NCBI RefSeq assembly: GCF_024399475.1
Contig: NZ_CP101620.1
Coordinates: forward strand, 62,001-126,000
Reading direction: 5' to 3'
Length of the DNA stretch: 64,000 nt
DNA from: Allocoprobacillus halotolerans
Lineage (GTDB): Bacteria > Bacillota_I > Bacilli_A > Erysipelotrichales > Coprobacillaceae
In this document: positions 28,313-38,913 of the stretch, one piece after another
How positions within the stretch are numbered: position 1 is the stretch's first letter
Layout of the letters: every line of letters begins with the position of its first letter
The notes under the pieces: model-generated
The model's database searches: none
What the model was told of the DNA's origin: nothing
Seen by the model: only the letters and a program-made list of their open reading frames with translations
Translations under genes and position numbers: made by a program

Positions 28313-29635
28313 CTATTTCTCTTTCATTTGAATGACGCCATCATGCATCACTTCAATATGACTGTTATAAAAAGCTTCCATGACTCGAATCATATCATAA
28401 GAATCTTTCATGCCCGCTGTTTCATAAGCCGAATGCATGGCTAGTTGAGCCAAACCAATATCAACACAATTCATAGAAACTTGCGACATGGCAATATTCC
28501 CTAGCGTACTTCCTCCTAAGACATCAGAACGATTAGCAAAGAATTGAAGCGGAACTCCAGCCTTTTCACACAATCCTTTAAACACTGCAATACTGAAAGC
28601 ATCACTTGTATATTTCTGTCCAGCATGAGATTTCACAACAATACCCTGATTCATATAAACACAGTTTTGGGCATCTGTTTTTTCAGGGTGATTAGGATGC
28701 AGGGCATGAGCATTATCAGCACTGAGCATAAAACTTGACGCTAAAGCACGATAGAAATCTTCATCGTTTTGTGAAATTTGATGATGAATACGATATAAAG
28801 TATCATATAAAAATGTTGAAGCTGCACCTTGTTTTGTACCCGAACCCACTTCTTCATTATCAAAACAAGCAAAAACTTGAATAGATTCAGGATGATGCCC
28901 CTTTAAAAAACCTTGTAAAGATGTATAGGCACATTGTAAATCATCTAGTTTTGGTGAAGAAATAAATTCATGATTTGCTCCCCAAATAGATGGTGCCATG
29001 CGGTTATATAAATATAAATCACAACCATAAATATCATCATCATTCACAGCTAATTCTTTCGCAATCATCTTTTTCAAATCACCAGCTTGACATTCATCAC
29101 CACCAAACAGCGGCAACATATCAATCTGTTTATTATATGTATAACCATCATTGACAGTACGATTCATATGAATGGCCACATTAGGAATTAAGACAAGATC
29201 TCTATCAAAAGATAATAAACGTGTTTGATATGTATTATCTTGACGAACCATTACACGTCCAGCAATTGATAAAGGGCGATCAAACCATGATGAACAAATC
29301 ATTCCTCCATACCCTTCAGTATTCAACATGACATAATGATTTTTTACTTCAATCTCAGTATTTTCTTTTAATTTAAAAGTTGGTGAATCACTGTGTGATG
29401 CCACAATATGAAAATTATATTGGTCTAAATCTTCACCAACATGAAAAGCAATCAAACTTGATTGATTACGTGTGACATAATATTGCCCACCTTTTTTGAT
29501 GGTCCATTTTTGACTTTCAGATAATTCTTGATAACCATTTTCATTCAAAATTTTTTTCATTGTATCCACAGCATGAAATGCAGTTGGACTGTCTTGAATA
29601 AATGACATTAATTGTTGAGAAACTTCTTTATACAT
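28313..29635 (-). CDS. apeB: M18-family aminopeptidase
   Basis: 440-residue dinuclear zinc exopeptidase that removes N-terminal residues, often acidic ones, from peptides in the cytoplasm. Family landmarks: ASHSDSPTFKLK (first metal His), KLDDLQCAY (bridging Asp), CFDNEEVGSGTKQGA (catalytic and metal Glu), LSADNAHALHPNH and the C-terminal AQLAMHSAYETAG (last His). Length is usual for M18. Monocistronic and intact. Confidence 0.93.
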   Translation of the reverse strand: MYKEVSQQLMSFIQDSPTAFHAVDTMKKILNENGYQELSESQKWTIKKGGQYYVTRNQSSLIAFHVGEDLDQYNFHIVASHSDSPTFKLKENTEIEVKNHYVMLNTEGYGGMICSSWFDRPLSIAGRVMVRQDNTYQTRLLSFDRDLVLIPNVAIHMNRTVNDGYTYNKQIDMLPLFGGDECQAGDLKKMIAKELAVNDDDIYGCDLYLYNRMAPSIWGANHEFISSPKLDDLQCAYTSLQGFLKGHHPESIQVFACFDNEEVGSGTKQGAASTFLYDTLYRIHHQISQNDEDFYRALASSFMLSADNAHALHPNHPEKTDAQNCVYMNQGIVVKSHAGQKYTSDAFSIAVFKGLCEKAGVPLQFFANRSDVLGGSTLGNIAMSQVSMNCVDIGLAQLAMHSAYETAGMKDSYDMIRVMEAFYNSHIEVMHDGVIQMKEK

Positions 29636-29676
29636 TTTATACCTCCATAATTTATACTAGCATTATACCACATCTT

Positions 29677-30390
29677 CTATAAAATAGGACTTTTTTCTAA
29701 TAATTGAAGTCCTTCTTCCACAGAAGAAATATAGACTTCACGTAATCCATATTCATCTTCACTTGATACAATATCATAAAATTCTAAATCATCTAAAATA
29801 TAATCAATACGTGAAAGATCAATATGACATTGTTGATAAAGTAAATCACTTGAAGCATAGCCAGCTTCTAAGATAACTTGTAATATATCTGCATAGGGAT
29901 GCAAAACTTCTTTATGGCGAAAACGATAAAAGAAAGCATGACGATTGGCAATACGTCGCATCTTTGCCAGTTTTTCACCATCCCATAAAATAACTCCATT
30001 GCTGTTAGCTAAAGCGTAAGCCTGACGTGTAAATGTTTGATTTGTCACCACAATAGCCTCATCACAGTCATAATACTCACAGCCACTATAAGCTTGCTGA
30101 ATCGCGCTGACACCAACGGGTTTACTATAATATTTACATTGAAAAGCATAATGAACACCTCGATAAGTTGCAAGAATGTCAATTCCATAATCACCACTTT
30201 GAGGCGTTAAACGTACATGTTTATAACCTGAACATTTTAAGATTTCATAGACATATTCCTCAAATTCAACACCCGTCATATGTTTCTTTAAACGAGGAAT
30301 CCAACCAAATAAAGAACCAAAAAGGAAACCAAATAGATGCCCAATAAATCCCACAATCCATCCTAAACATCTAAAAATAAATCTAATCAT
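29677..30390 (-). CDS. Membrane-anchored Mrr-like restriction endonuclease
   Basis: 237 residues in three parts: an N-terminal hydrophobic stretch (FIFRCLGWIVGFIGHLFGF), a Mrr_cat-type PD-(D/E)XK domain (FEEYVYEILK, then SGDYGIDILA and FQCKYYSK, the D and QxK catalytic signature), and a C-terminal winged-helix-like segment (YADILQVILEAGYASSDLLYQQ) resembling the FtsK gamma domain. Its ATG overlaps the stop of the upstream Tim44-like gene by four bases. Mrr enzymes cut modified DNA; membrane-bound versions have poorly known roles, with DNA-uptake defence as one possibility. Confidence 0.85.
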   Translation of the reverse strand: MIRFIFRCLGWIVGFIGHLFGFLFGSLFGWIPRLKKHMTGVEFEEYVYEILKCSGYKHVRLTPQSGDYGIDILATYRGVHYAFQCKYYSKPVGVSAIQQAYSGCEYYDCDEAIVVTNQTFTRQAYALANSNGVILWDGEKLAKMRRIANRHAFFYRFRHKEVLHPYADILQVILEAGYASSDLLYQQCHIDLSRIDYILDDLEFYDIVSSEDEYGLREVYISSVEEGLQLLEKSPIL

Positions 30391-31049
30391 GATTCAACTT
30401 CATCCTGTTGTTTCATTTCATCAAGTAAAATATCATTACCATGACGGATAAATTTCCAATATTCTACAAAAGTCTCATTATGACTATCAGTCACTTGACC
30501 TCCTTCGATAAAAGAATCTTGCATTTTGCGTTCAATATAAACCCAAAAATAATCTTGATGATTATCTATCGCATCATGTAAATCAACAATCATGACTTTA
30601 AAAAGTTGAATATGTTCTAAAAGCTTGGATTGTTCCTGAAACTGTTGCCATTCAATTTTCATTTGCCATTGTTCATAAAGATACTCACTTAAATGTTGTT
30701 TCAATATTTTAAGGTCTTGGTTAGACCATGCATTTTGAATAATAAAATATTGTTCTCTGACTTTATTTTTTAAATTTTTTTCATTCCAAAACGTATCTTG
30801 ACTATAAGCCTCTAATAAATTTTCTTCAATTTCTTGATACATTAATCTGGCTTTTTTGCGTCTCCAATAAACTGTCATACCTATACAAGCACTGACACCC
30901 ATAATACCTACCAAGGGTGATCCGTTTCCTCGTTGATGACTGGTATGAGGCAAAGAGCTGTGTCCTCCACCTCCACCAGCACGGACAAAAACAGGCTGCA
31001 ACATCAACATAAAAACAATCAAGAATGTTATTCCTTTTTTCACAATCAT
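30387..31049 (-). CDS. Tim44-like domain protein, membrane-anchored
   Basis: 220 residues: a signal or anchor (GITFLIVFMLMLQPVFVRA), a Gly/Ser-rich linker beginning AGGGGGHSS, a second hydrophobic helix (VGIMGVSACIGMTVYW), then a Tim44/Mba1-like domain (REQYFIIQNAWSNQDLKILKQHLSEYLYEQW). Such bacterial proteins are membrane-peripheral and of unknown role. It is translationally coupled to the Mrr-like nuclease, so a shared function at the membrane is likely. The ATG at 31049 follows AGGAAG. Confidence 0.78.
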   Translation of the reverse strand: MIVKKGITFLIVFMLMLQPVFVRAGGGGGHSSLPHTSHQRGNGSPLVGIMGVSACIGMTVYWRRKKARLMYQEIEENLLEAYSQDTFWNEKNLKNKVREQYFIIQNAWSNQDLKILKQHLSEYLYEQWQMKIEWQQFQEQSKLLEHIQLFKVMIVDLHDAIDNHQDYFWVYIERKMQDSFIEGGQVTDSHNETFVEYWKFIRHGNDILLDEMKQQDEVES

Positions 31050-31065
31050 CACTTCCTATAAAATA

Positions 31066-31093
31066 TTTACAAAACCAAAAGTCATGGTACAAT
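31066..31093 (+). promoter_or_regulatory. Promoter of the ABC-F gene
   Basis: TTTACA (31066-31071), 16 bases, TACAAT (31088-31093). Confidence 0.65.
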
Positions 31094-31119
31094 AGAACAA
31101 TAAAGGAGAATTATGAATT

Positions 31120-32855
31120 ATGTTAATGAGTGTATCACATCTTAATAAATATAACAATTTAAAATGTATTGCAAAAGACATTTCTTTTTCTATTGAAGAC
31201 CACGATAAGATTGGACTTGTTGGTTTAAATGGAACAGGAAAATCAACGCTTTTAAAAATTTTAGCTGGTCAAGAAGATTATAATGGAGAAATCATCAAAA
31301 AGAAAGATATTCGTATCAATTACTTACCTCAAAATCCTCAATTCAAACCTCACTATACAGTTTTACAACAAGTGTATGAAGAAGTGGGTCATGATATTGA
31401 GGACTATGAAATCAAGGCTATTCTCAATCGTTTTCAGATTACCAATCATCTTCAACCAATTGAACAATTATCAGGAGGACAAAAAAAGCGTGTTGCTCTT
31501 GCTATCACATTAATTAAACCATGTGACTTGCTTTTATTAGATGAGCCAACCAACCATTTAGATTATGAAATGATTAACTATCTAGAAAAATTCCTATTGA
31601 AGTTCAATAAAGGTTTAGTGATGATTACCCATGATCGTTATTTTTTAGAGCGTATTACTCATCGTATGATGGAATTAGAACATGGGCAACTCTATTTTTA
31701 TGAGGCGAACTACTCACTTTACCTAGAACAAAAAGCTTTGCGTGAAGAAAGTTTACAAAATGCTCAACATAAAAGAAAGCAGTTCTTAAAAAAGAATTAG
31801 AATGGGTGCGTGCTGGTGTGCAGGCCCGTACAACCAAAAACAAAGGACGTTTACAAAGATATGAAGATTTGAGTCAACAGGCTGATTTACCAGTTCAACA
31901 AAACTTAGAAATAATTGATATGGCATCTCGTCTAGGAAATAAAACTATAACGCTCCACCATGTTTCTCATAGCTTTGAACAGCTTTTATTTGAACCTTTT
32001 GATTATCCATTCAAAAGAAATGAACGTGTTGGTATTTTGGGAATGAATGGCTCAGGTAAATCCACATTATTAAATATTATCGCTGGTGAATTACAGCCAA
32101 TACAAGGTTATATTGAATATGGTGAAACCATTCGCATGGGTTATTTTAAACAAGGTCATGAAGATATGAATCCTCAACAAAAAGTCATTGATTACATACA
32201 AGATGTTGCCCGTTATCTCAAAACTCGACAAGGAGAATTTTCAGCAAAACAAATGTGCGAAAAATTCTTATTTGATACAAATATGCAATATACACCTATT
32301 GAACGTTTATCTGGTGGTGAAAAAAGACGTTTATACTTATTAAAGATTTTAATGAGTGCCCCTAATGTTTTATTATTGGACGAACCAACCAATGATTTAG
32401 ATATTACCACTTTACAAATCTTAGAAGATTATTTAGATAGTTTTCAAGGTATTGTCATCACTGTTTCCCATGATCGTTATTTTTTAGATCGTCTTTGTGA
32501 TACCCTTTTTGTTTTCAATAATCATCATATAACTGTTCATAATGGAGGATATAGTGATTATATGTTGATGACTTCACAAACAACATCAAAGCCAAAGAAA
32601 GAATCAAACAAGCCTAAAAAAGAACGTATAATCAAATTGACATATCATGAAAAGAAAGAATTAGAAATGTTAGAAGAAAGCATCCCCACTTTAGAAAAGC
32701 AATTAGCAGACATTGATGAACAATTAAATCATGTCAGTGATTTTGCATCTATCCAAGAACTTTCCAATCAACGTGAGCAACTAGAAAATGAAATCGAAAC
32801 AAAAAGTACACGTTGGTTAACTTTATTAGAAAAGCAAGAACAGTCACGTTCGTAA
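31120..32855 (+). CDS. ABC-F family ATP-binding protein (frameshifted)
   Basis: Soluble two-cassette ATPase of about 578 residues acting on the ribosome. Cassette 1: GLNGTGKST, LSGGQKKR, LLLDEPTNHLD. Cassette 2: GMNGSGKST, LSGGEKRR, LLLDEPTNDLD. A charged coiled coil ends it. An A6 run (31788-31793) breaks the linker; A7 gives QFLKKELEWVRAGVQ. It could be a housekeeping translation factor or a resistance type; the sequence does not decide. A 10-codon upstream frame (ATG 31113) overlaps the start and uses the same ribosome site. Confidence 0.88.
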
Positions 32856-32872
32856 TTCTTGTTGAATCGCAA

Positions 32873-32926
32873 CAAAAAAGAAGATTTGAAATTATTGGTA
32901 TCAATAAAATCATATCTTCTTTTTTA
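32873..32926. terminator. Bidirectional terminator
   Basis: AAAAAAGAAGAT pairs with ATCTTCTTTTTT around a longer internal stretch, between the convergent ABC-F and metH-operon transcripts. Confidence 0.7.
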
Positions 32927-32945
32927 GAGTCTAAATTGTATCAAA

Positions 32946-33092
32946 CTACTCTTGTGTTTCTTTAACTTGTATTTTAATTGTTGTTTGTTCATCAACTTGA
33001 ATATCTTGACTATCTTCAATAGTCGCAAACAAAGGAATTTCTGTTTCAATTTCTTCTAAATCAGTTGAATCCATTTTCACTTTTAATCCCAT
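32946..33092 (-). CDS. Small acidic protein after metH
   Basis: 48 residues, MGLKVKMDSTDLEEIETEI and onward, strongly acidic, no membrane helix and no known family. The ATG (33090-33092) lies behind AGGAGG, ten bases after the metH stop, so it looks translated as the last gene of the methionine operon. Confidence 0.6.
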   Translation of the reverse strand: MGLKVKMDSTDLEEIETEIPLFATIEDSQDIQVDEQTTIKIQVKETQE

Positions 33093-33102
33093 AATAAGCC
33101 TC

Positions 33103-35449
33103 CTATAAAATATTTTGTAGTAATGTCACTGATGCCATCGCATCCTGGCAATAATAATCGGCACCAATGTCTTTCGCAATTTCTTCTGTTAAAACAGCAC
33201 CACCTACCCAAATTGGGCAATCACAATGAACTTCTTTTAAAGCTTGAATTGTTTTTTGCATATTGACAACTGTTGTCGTCATCAAAGCACTTAAACCAAT
33301 CGCTTGGGGATGATATTGTTGATAGGCTTCTACCACACGTTCAACTTTCACATCTTTGCCTAAATCAATGACTTGATAACCATAGCTTTCTAAAATCACT
33401 TTCACAATGTTTTTTCCAATATCATGCACATCTCCTTCAACCGTACACATTAAAACAGTTGCTTTTGTCGCACTTTGTTGAGTAAAGGTTGTTTTAATTA
33501 CTTCAAATGCCAGTTTGGTTGTTTCGGCTGATTGAATCAATTGAGGTAAAAAGATACGATTTTTTTCATAATCACTTCCGACTTGATTCAAGGCTGGAAT
33601 AATGATTTGATTAATGATTTCTAAAGCCGGTTGACTTTGAAGCATGTCTTTGGTTTTTTGTTTCACTTCATCTTTTAAGCCATGAATGATCATCTCTTGC
33701 AGTGTAAATGATGTGGTTGGTTTAACAGGTTGCATGATCTGGTTCGATTGTTTTTCAATATATTGAATAGCATCCTGATCTTGATACGATAAAACACGAT
33801 AAGCATCAATTGTATCCATCAATTGTTGATCCAATGGATTAATAATAGGTAAATCAAGTCCAGCATGTAAAGCTAACGCTAAAAACGTACGATTTAATAA
33901 AGGACGATTAGGTAAACCAAATGAAACATTGGATACACCTAAAGTTGTATAAACGGATAATTGGTTTTTAACCATTGACAAAGCCTTGAGTGTTTCTTGG
34001 ACTTCTTTTTGTTGAGCTGATGCAGTTAATGTTAAACAATCAATAATGATGTCTTTTTTATCAATATGATAAGTTTTGGCTTTTTCAATAATCTTTTTGG
34101 CTAATCCAAATCTTTCACTGGCATATAAAGGAATACCATCTTCAAGTGTTAATCCAATCACAACACCACCATATTTTTCAACAATTGGAAAAATAGCTTC
34201 CATCACTTCATCTTTTGCATTCACTGAATTAATCAATGGTTTTCCATTATAATAACGACAGGCTTTTTCAATCACTTCAAAAGAAGATGAATCAATCTGT
34301 AAAGGTAAATCAATGACTTCCTGCAACATTTTAATAATTTTGACCATCACCTGTGTTTCATCAATCCCAGGTAAGCCAACATTCACATCTAATACCTGAG
34401 CACCTGCTCTTTGTTGTTGGATTGCTTCTTTGACATATTCTTCATAATCGCCTTCTTTTAAAGCCGCTTTTAATTTCTTTTTCCCGTAGGGTTTAATCTT
34501 TCACCACAAACAACAACATGACCATCAAAAATCACAGTCTGTTGAGCACTGGAAACAGCGGTATAAGGTGACACAACTCGAGGCTGAGTGTATGTAGGCA
34601 TGTGTTGTTTTAAACCAGCAATAAATTCCGGTGTCGTACCACAACATCCTCCAATAATATTGACACCTAACTTAGCATATTCCTGCATTGCTTCAACAAA
34701 ATCAACACTATTCATTGGATAACAAGTCTGTCCATGTTCTAAGCAAGGTAACCCGGCATTAGGTTGTACAATCACTGGCACAGATGCATATTTCAACAAC
34801 GTCTTGACAATCGGTAATAATTCAATCGGTCCAAGTGAACAATTAACACCTAAAGCATCGACTTTCAACCCTTCCACAACATTGACAAAAGTTAAGGGAT
34901 CCGTTCCCGTTAATGTTCTTTGATGTGCTTCAAATGTCATAGTCACAAATACTGGTAAATCGCTATTTTCTTTAACCGCTAAAATCCCGGTTTTGACTTC
35001 ATATAAATCTGTCATTGTTTCCAATAAAACAACATCAACATCATCTTTCACCATTAAAACCTGTGAAGCAATCATTTCATATGCTTCATCAAAAGTTAAT
35101 GTTCCTAAAGGTTCTAATAACTGTCCAATCGGACCAATATCTAAAACAATATAGGCATCAGGATTGACTTCATCCCTTGCCTTTTTAGCATTTTGTACAG
35201 CTGCTTTCAATAAATCACAATAACAATAGCCACTATCCTGCATTTTTAAAGGATTACAGCCAAATGTATTGGCTGTAATAAAATCAGCCCCTGCTTGTAA
35301 ATATTGTTTATGAATATCCACAATCATTTCAGGATGTTCAATATTATATACTTCAGGAATCTCTCCTGCCTTTAAACCTTTCTTTTGCAACATCGATCCC
35401 ATTGCACCATCAAAAATCAATAACTCTTTTTTAATCTTTCACGTAACAT
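33103..35449 (-). CDS. metH: Cobalamin-dependent methionine synthase, catalytic part (two frameshifts)
   Basis: Transfers methyl from methyltetrahydrofolate to homocysteine via cobalamin. About 782 residues: homocysteine-binding barrel (FDGAMGSML at the start, GGCCGTTPEF zinc cysteines), pterin-binding barrel (AGAQVLDVNVGLPG) and B12 domain (VEGDVHDIGKNIV with the axial His). The reactivation domain is absent; a separate protein provides it. Two coding-strand A-runs are short by one: A6 at 35427-35432, hiding the true start ATG 35449 (site GAGAGGGGG), and A5 at 34478-34482, where A6 gives NPTGKKKLKAAL. Confidence 0.9.
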
Positions 35450-36060
35450 CTTTGTCCCCCTCTCCTCAATTCACAACTTTCTTTACGTAGACATGATAAA
35501 CATGTTTTTTTCACTTTTTGTCCAATACCCACAATACCAATCATCGACTTCATTGGAATTAACAAACCCGCATCATTAAAACTCACACCTAGTTTTTTAT
35601 TCATTTCTAACAATGATGCAAAAGATTTATTCAACTCTAAAGGAATATCTCCATAGCCTGGTGCTAATCGAAAAGTATAGGACTCAAAACCTAATGTTTT
35701 TTGATAAGCATCACAACATTCTTCTAAATAAGCATTACTCACAGCATCAAACACCACAGCTTTACTCATATCAAGATGTTCATAATATTTCATTTGACGA
35801 TCAATCAAAACCCCTAATGTACAGGCAATAATCATACACTGTTTACATTCTTGTAAATAAAAAGCTAAATCCTTGGAATCTAAAAGAAGCTTGACTTCTT
35901 CTAACATGAGTGGCTGATGGGATAAACAATAAAGCTGATACACCACTTTAAATTGAGCAATCTGTTTCACTTCTTGAATACATTCATCAATCAATTGTTC
36001 ACTATGGGCATCCATCAAAGTTTTCGCACGAAGATAATGTCTAATGACTTGTTTATTCAT
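35431..36060 (-). CDS. Methionine synthase reactivation-domain protein
   Basis: 209 residues corresponding to the S-adenosylmethionine-binding activation domain of MetH, here as its own polypeptide as known from Thermotoga-type systems. The signature RLAPGYGDIPLELNKSF contains the RxxxGYGDxP-like loop that binds the cofactor. A C-terminal Cys-rich tail (KKTCLSCLRKESC) is an extra, possibly metal-binding. It overlaps metF by eight bases upstream and the restored metH start downstream, so the three are coupled. Confidence 0.85.
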   Translation of the reverse strand: MNKQVIRHYLRAKTLMDAHSEQLIDECIQEVKQIAQFKVVYQLYCLSHQPLMLEEVKLLLDSKDLAFYLQECKQCMIIACTLGVLIDRQMKYYEHLDMSKAVVFDAVSNAYLEECCDAYQKTLGFESYTFRLAPGYGDIPLELNKSFASLLEMNKKLGVSFNDAGLLIPMKSMIGIVGIGQKVKKTCLSCLRKESCELRRGGQRCYVKD

Positions 36061-36937
36061 GATTCAACTCTTTTAAAACTGTTGGAATACTTTCAAAAAT
36101 TGCTTTGGCAATTTCCGGTTTATTCATTGTATAAATATGAATACCATCCACCCCATTGGTAATTAAATCAATAATTTGATGGGTTGCATAATTGATGCCA
36201 ATTTCTTTCATGGCTTGAGGATAATGATAATAAGATTCAATCATTGTTGATAACTCATAAGGAATGGAACAGCCACATAGTTTGGCAGTTTTTAATAATG
36301 ATTTAGAATGTGTCACCGGCATAATCCCTGCAATAATCGGTACTGTAATACCTCTTTTTCTTGCCTCTTTCACAAGACGATAATAATAATGATTATCAAA
36401 GAAAATCTGTGTAATTAAATACTCAGCACCAGCATCCACTTTAGCTTTTAATGCTTGAAGATCATCTTCTAAACAACTGGCTTCCTGATGAACTTCTGGA
36501 TAACAAGCGCCTGACAAACAAAAATCATCAGGAAAATGAGATGAAATAAATTCATTTAATTCTTTTGCATAGTGAAAAGACAGTTCATGTTGTAAGCCAT
36601 CTTGAGGATAATCACCACGTAAAGATAATATATTTTCAATATGATTTGCTTTTAATTGTTGACAGATGTCTATAATTTCTTCTTTTGTTGAGGAAATACA
36701 AGTTAAATGAGTTACAGCTTCAATATTGTATTGATTTTTAATCGTTGAAGCTATTTCTACTGTTTTTCCTTTGGTTGAACCTCCTGCCCCATAAGTCACA
36801 CTAATAAAATCAGGATTTAATTTTGATAATTCTTCAATTGTATAATATATAGATGAAATATCTCCTTCTTTATTTTTAGGTGGAAAGACTTCAAAAGAAA
36901 TGGTTGCTTTCTTTTTTAATATTTCAGATATTTTCAT
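36053..36937 (-). CDS. metF: Methylenetetrahydrofolate reductase
   Basis: Reduces methylenetetrahydrofolate to methyltetrahydrofolate, the methyl donor for MetH. About 294 residues: SFEVFPPKN near the start with the catalytic Glu, SVTYGAGGSTKGKT, THLTCISST, ILSLRGDYP and QIFFDNHYY. The ATG at 36937 lies eight bases after GGAGG; an ATG overlapping that site is a poorer start. First gene of the metF / reactivation / metH operon. Confidence 0.93.
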   Translation of the reverse strand: MKISEILKKKATISFEVFPPKNKEGDISSIYYTIEELSKLNPDFISVTYGAGGSTKGKTVEIASTIKNQYNIEAVTHLTCISSTKEEIIDICQQLKANHIENILSLRGDYPQDGLQHELSFHYAKELNEFISSHFPDDFCLSGACYPEVHQEASCLEDDLQALKAKVDAGAEYLITQIFFDNHYYYRLVKEARKRGITVPIIAGIMPVTHSKSLLKTAKLCGCSIPYELSTMIESYYHYPQAMKEIGINYATHQIIDLITNGVDGIHIYTMNKPEIAKAIFESIPTVLKELNHE

Positions 36938-36971
36938 ATGCTTAACCTCCATTTTTTTCTATTTTATAATA

Positions 36972-37002
36972 CAAAAAAAGAATAGTCAAAAACTATTCTT
37001 AC
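36972..37002 (-). terminator. Rho-independent terminator of the C39-like peptidase gene
   Basis: AAGAATAGT pairs with ACTATTCTT, followed on the minus strand by a run of T. Confidence 0.8.
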
Positions 37003-37747
37003 TATATGCCCATAAATTTCTAATTTGATAAGATAACTCATCATAAGTATAGTATCCACTTTTCTTTTCACTATTAGGATCTAATACTTTTATTTTTCCA
37101 TCCTGATACTCAGACAAAACAATAAAATGTCCCGTAGACGTAAAAGTACCTTTAGAAACAGAACAAATAATAGGATGATTTAGCATAAGTTGAGATATAA
37201 TCATATCTTCATCCAAAGCAATCTGACATGCTTCAATACCACAAGCCTTAGCCCCAGCAATCATCAACTGCCATGATGAACCCTCTTGATAATAATAACC
37301 ATTTTGTTCACTATAACAAGCCATATAGTAAGGATTGTAACGTCCGTTTTGTGTTAAATAACTGACAACCATCGATAAACAAGTTGGCCCACAGCCATTG
37401 ATAGCCATCATCTCATCCCCATATTGTTTATATCCCCAACGCTGATCCCACTGTAAGAAATGGGGCATCGTTTCACTTTGTAAATCACGATGGACATTGG
37501 TTGAAACATCTTTGGTATGAGCCACTGGATAATCAGCCACAAAAGGAATCGTTTCTTTATTTTGCATAGCCAGATTGATGAGTTCTTTAGGATAATCATT
37601 AGAATTTTCAACAATTTGATACCACTTACTAGAGGTATCATAATCATAAGGTAAACGGATATCTTCTTTTAATATAAAATGATCAGCTAATAAAATCAAA
37701 ATCGGTATCACTAACACCGCAATAAAAACTATAATTCTCCTTCTCAT
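36986..37747 (-). CDS. C39-like cysteine peptidase, membrane-anchored
   Basis: 253 residues with an N-terminal anchor (RRRIIVFIAVLVIPILILLADHF) and an extracytoplasmic Peptidase_C39_2-type domain: catalytic Cys in INGCGPTCLSMV, His in STGHFIVLS, Asp in VLDPNSEKK. Such proteins occur in cell-surface and lytic-enzyme contexts; the substrate is unknown. It follows the VanRS-like system in the same direction with a 69-base gap, so it may belong to that regulon. Intact. Confidence 0.82.
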   Translation of the reverse strand: MRRRIIVFIAVLVIPILILLADHFILKEDIRLPYDYDTSSKWYQIVENSNDYPKELINLAMQNKETIPFVADYPVAHTKDVSTNVHRDLQSETMPHFLQWDQRWGYKQYGDEMMAINGCGPTCLSMVVSYLTQNGRYNPYYMACYSEQNGYYYQEGSSWQLMIAGAKACGIEACQIALDEDMIISQLMLNHPIICSVSKGTFTSTGHFIVLSEYQDGKIKVLDPNSEKKSGYYTYDELSYQIRNLWAYSKNSF

Positions 37748-37816
37748 AAAAAATCCTCCATAAAAATATTATAGAGGACAAAAAAATATATTTTTTTAAT
37801 AATTTATTAAGATTTT

Positions 37817-38913
37817 CTAAAGTTCATGAAGAGGTAACATCACATCAAAGATAGTATGTTGGTTTTGACTGGATACTTTAATCAAGCCATGATGTTGTTC
37901 AACAATAGTTTTTGCAATCGATAAACCAAGTCCTGACCCACCCGTCTTAGAATTACGTGATTCATCTAAACGATAAAATTGTTTAAAGATTTTTTGAATC
38001 TTATCTTGTGGTATGGTATCCCCATCATTTTCAAAAACAATATGTACATAACTTTCATCTTGATAGGCATGAATATTAATCGTTGTATGTTCATAACTAT
38101 AATGAAAAGCATTTTTTAAGATATTATTAAATACTCTTGCCATTTTTTGAGCATCTACATAAACCAATAAATCTTCTTGAACATCAATAACAATCTTTTG
38201 GTCTTTTTGTGATGTTAATGGATAAAATTCTTCTTTCATTTGTTCCAATAAATAAAGTAAATGAATATTTTCTTTATGTAATGGTGAATAAGTTTGATTT
38301 AACTTGGCAATATCAAAAAACTCATTAATCAATCTTTCTAAACGATAAGCTTTTTCTAAAGTAATATGCGTATATTGATGTCGTAAATCTTCTGGTAAAT
38401 GAGGTGTTTCATCCAACAAGCATAAATAACCAATAACTGAAGCTAAGGGTGTCTTAATATCATGAGCCAAATAAGCAATCATATCAACTTTATGTTGGAC
38501 TTCATCAATCGCTTTCTTTTCATTTTCAATGCTTTCTCTTTTAAAGCATTTAAATCATTTTCTAATTCATATAAAGAATCGTCTAAAACAATTCTTTGAT
38601 CATCTTTTTGAAAAAGAATTTTAATTTGTGAAAAAACACGGGATATTTTTTGAATGGCATAGATTTCAACAATAACTGAATTCAATAAAACAACCATGAT
38701 AATTACCATAAAAATAATTGTTTTTTGATTTCTTAAGGCAAAATGAGCAAAATCCCATCCAAAATACTCCTGTAAAAAATTAATAAAAGCACCATTATAA
38801 AAATAATCCATATAAAAATAGATAAAAAGAATAAATACAAAACAACTGGCTGTAATTAAGATATGTATTTTGACAACTTCATGTTGGAATTTCTTTGTAT
38901 AATCTTTATTCAA
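37817..38913 (-). CDS. VanS-like sensor histidine kinase (frameshifted)
   Basis: About 365 residues: two membrane helices (LITASCFVFILFIYFY and TIIFMVIIMVVLLNSVIV), a HAMP-like linker, the His box (MIAYLAHDIKTPLASVIGYL), an N box and the ATPase G boxes (GGSGLGLSIAKTIV). It resembles VanS kinases in the His-box region. One A short in an A4 run (38539-38542) splits linker from catalytic part; A5 gives ALKRESIENEKKAIDEV. It starts with a TTG overlapping the regulator's stop. No D-Ala ligase is nearby, so vancomycin resistance is not implied. Confidence 0.85.
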
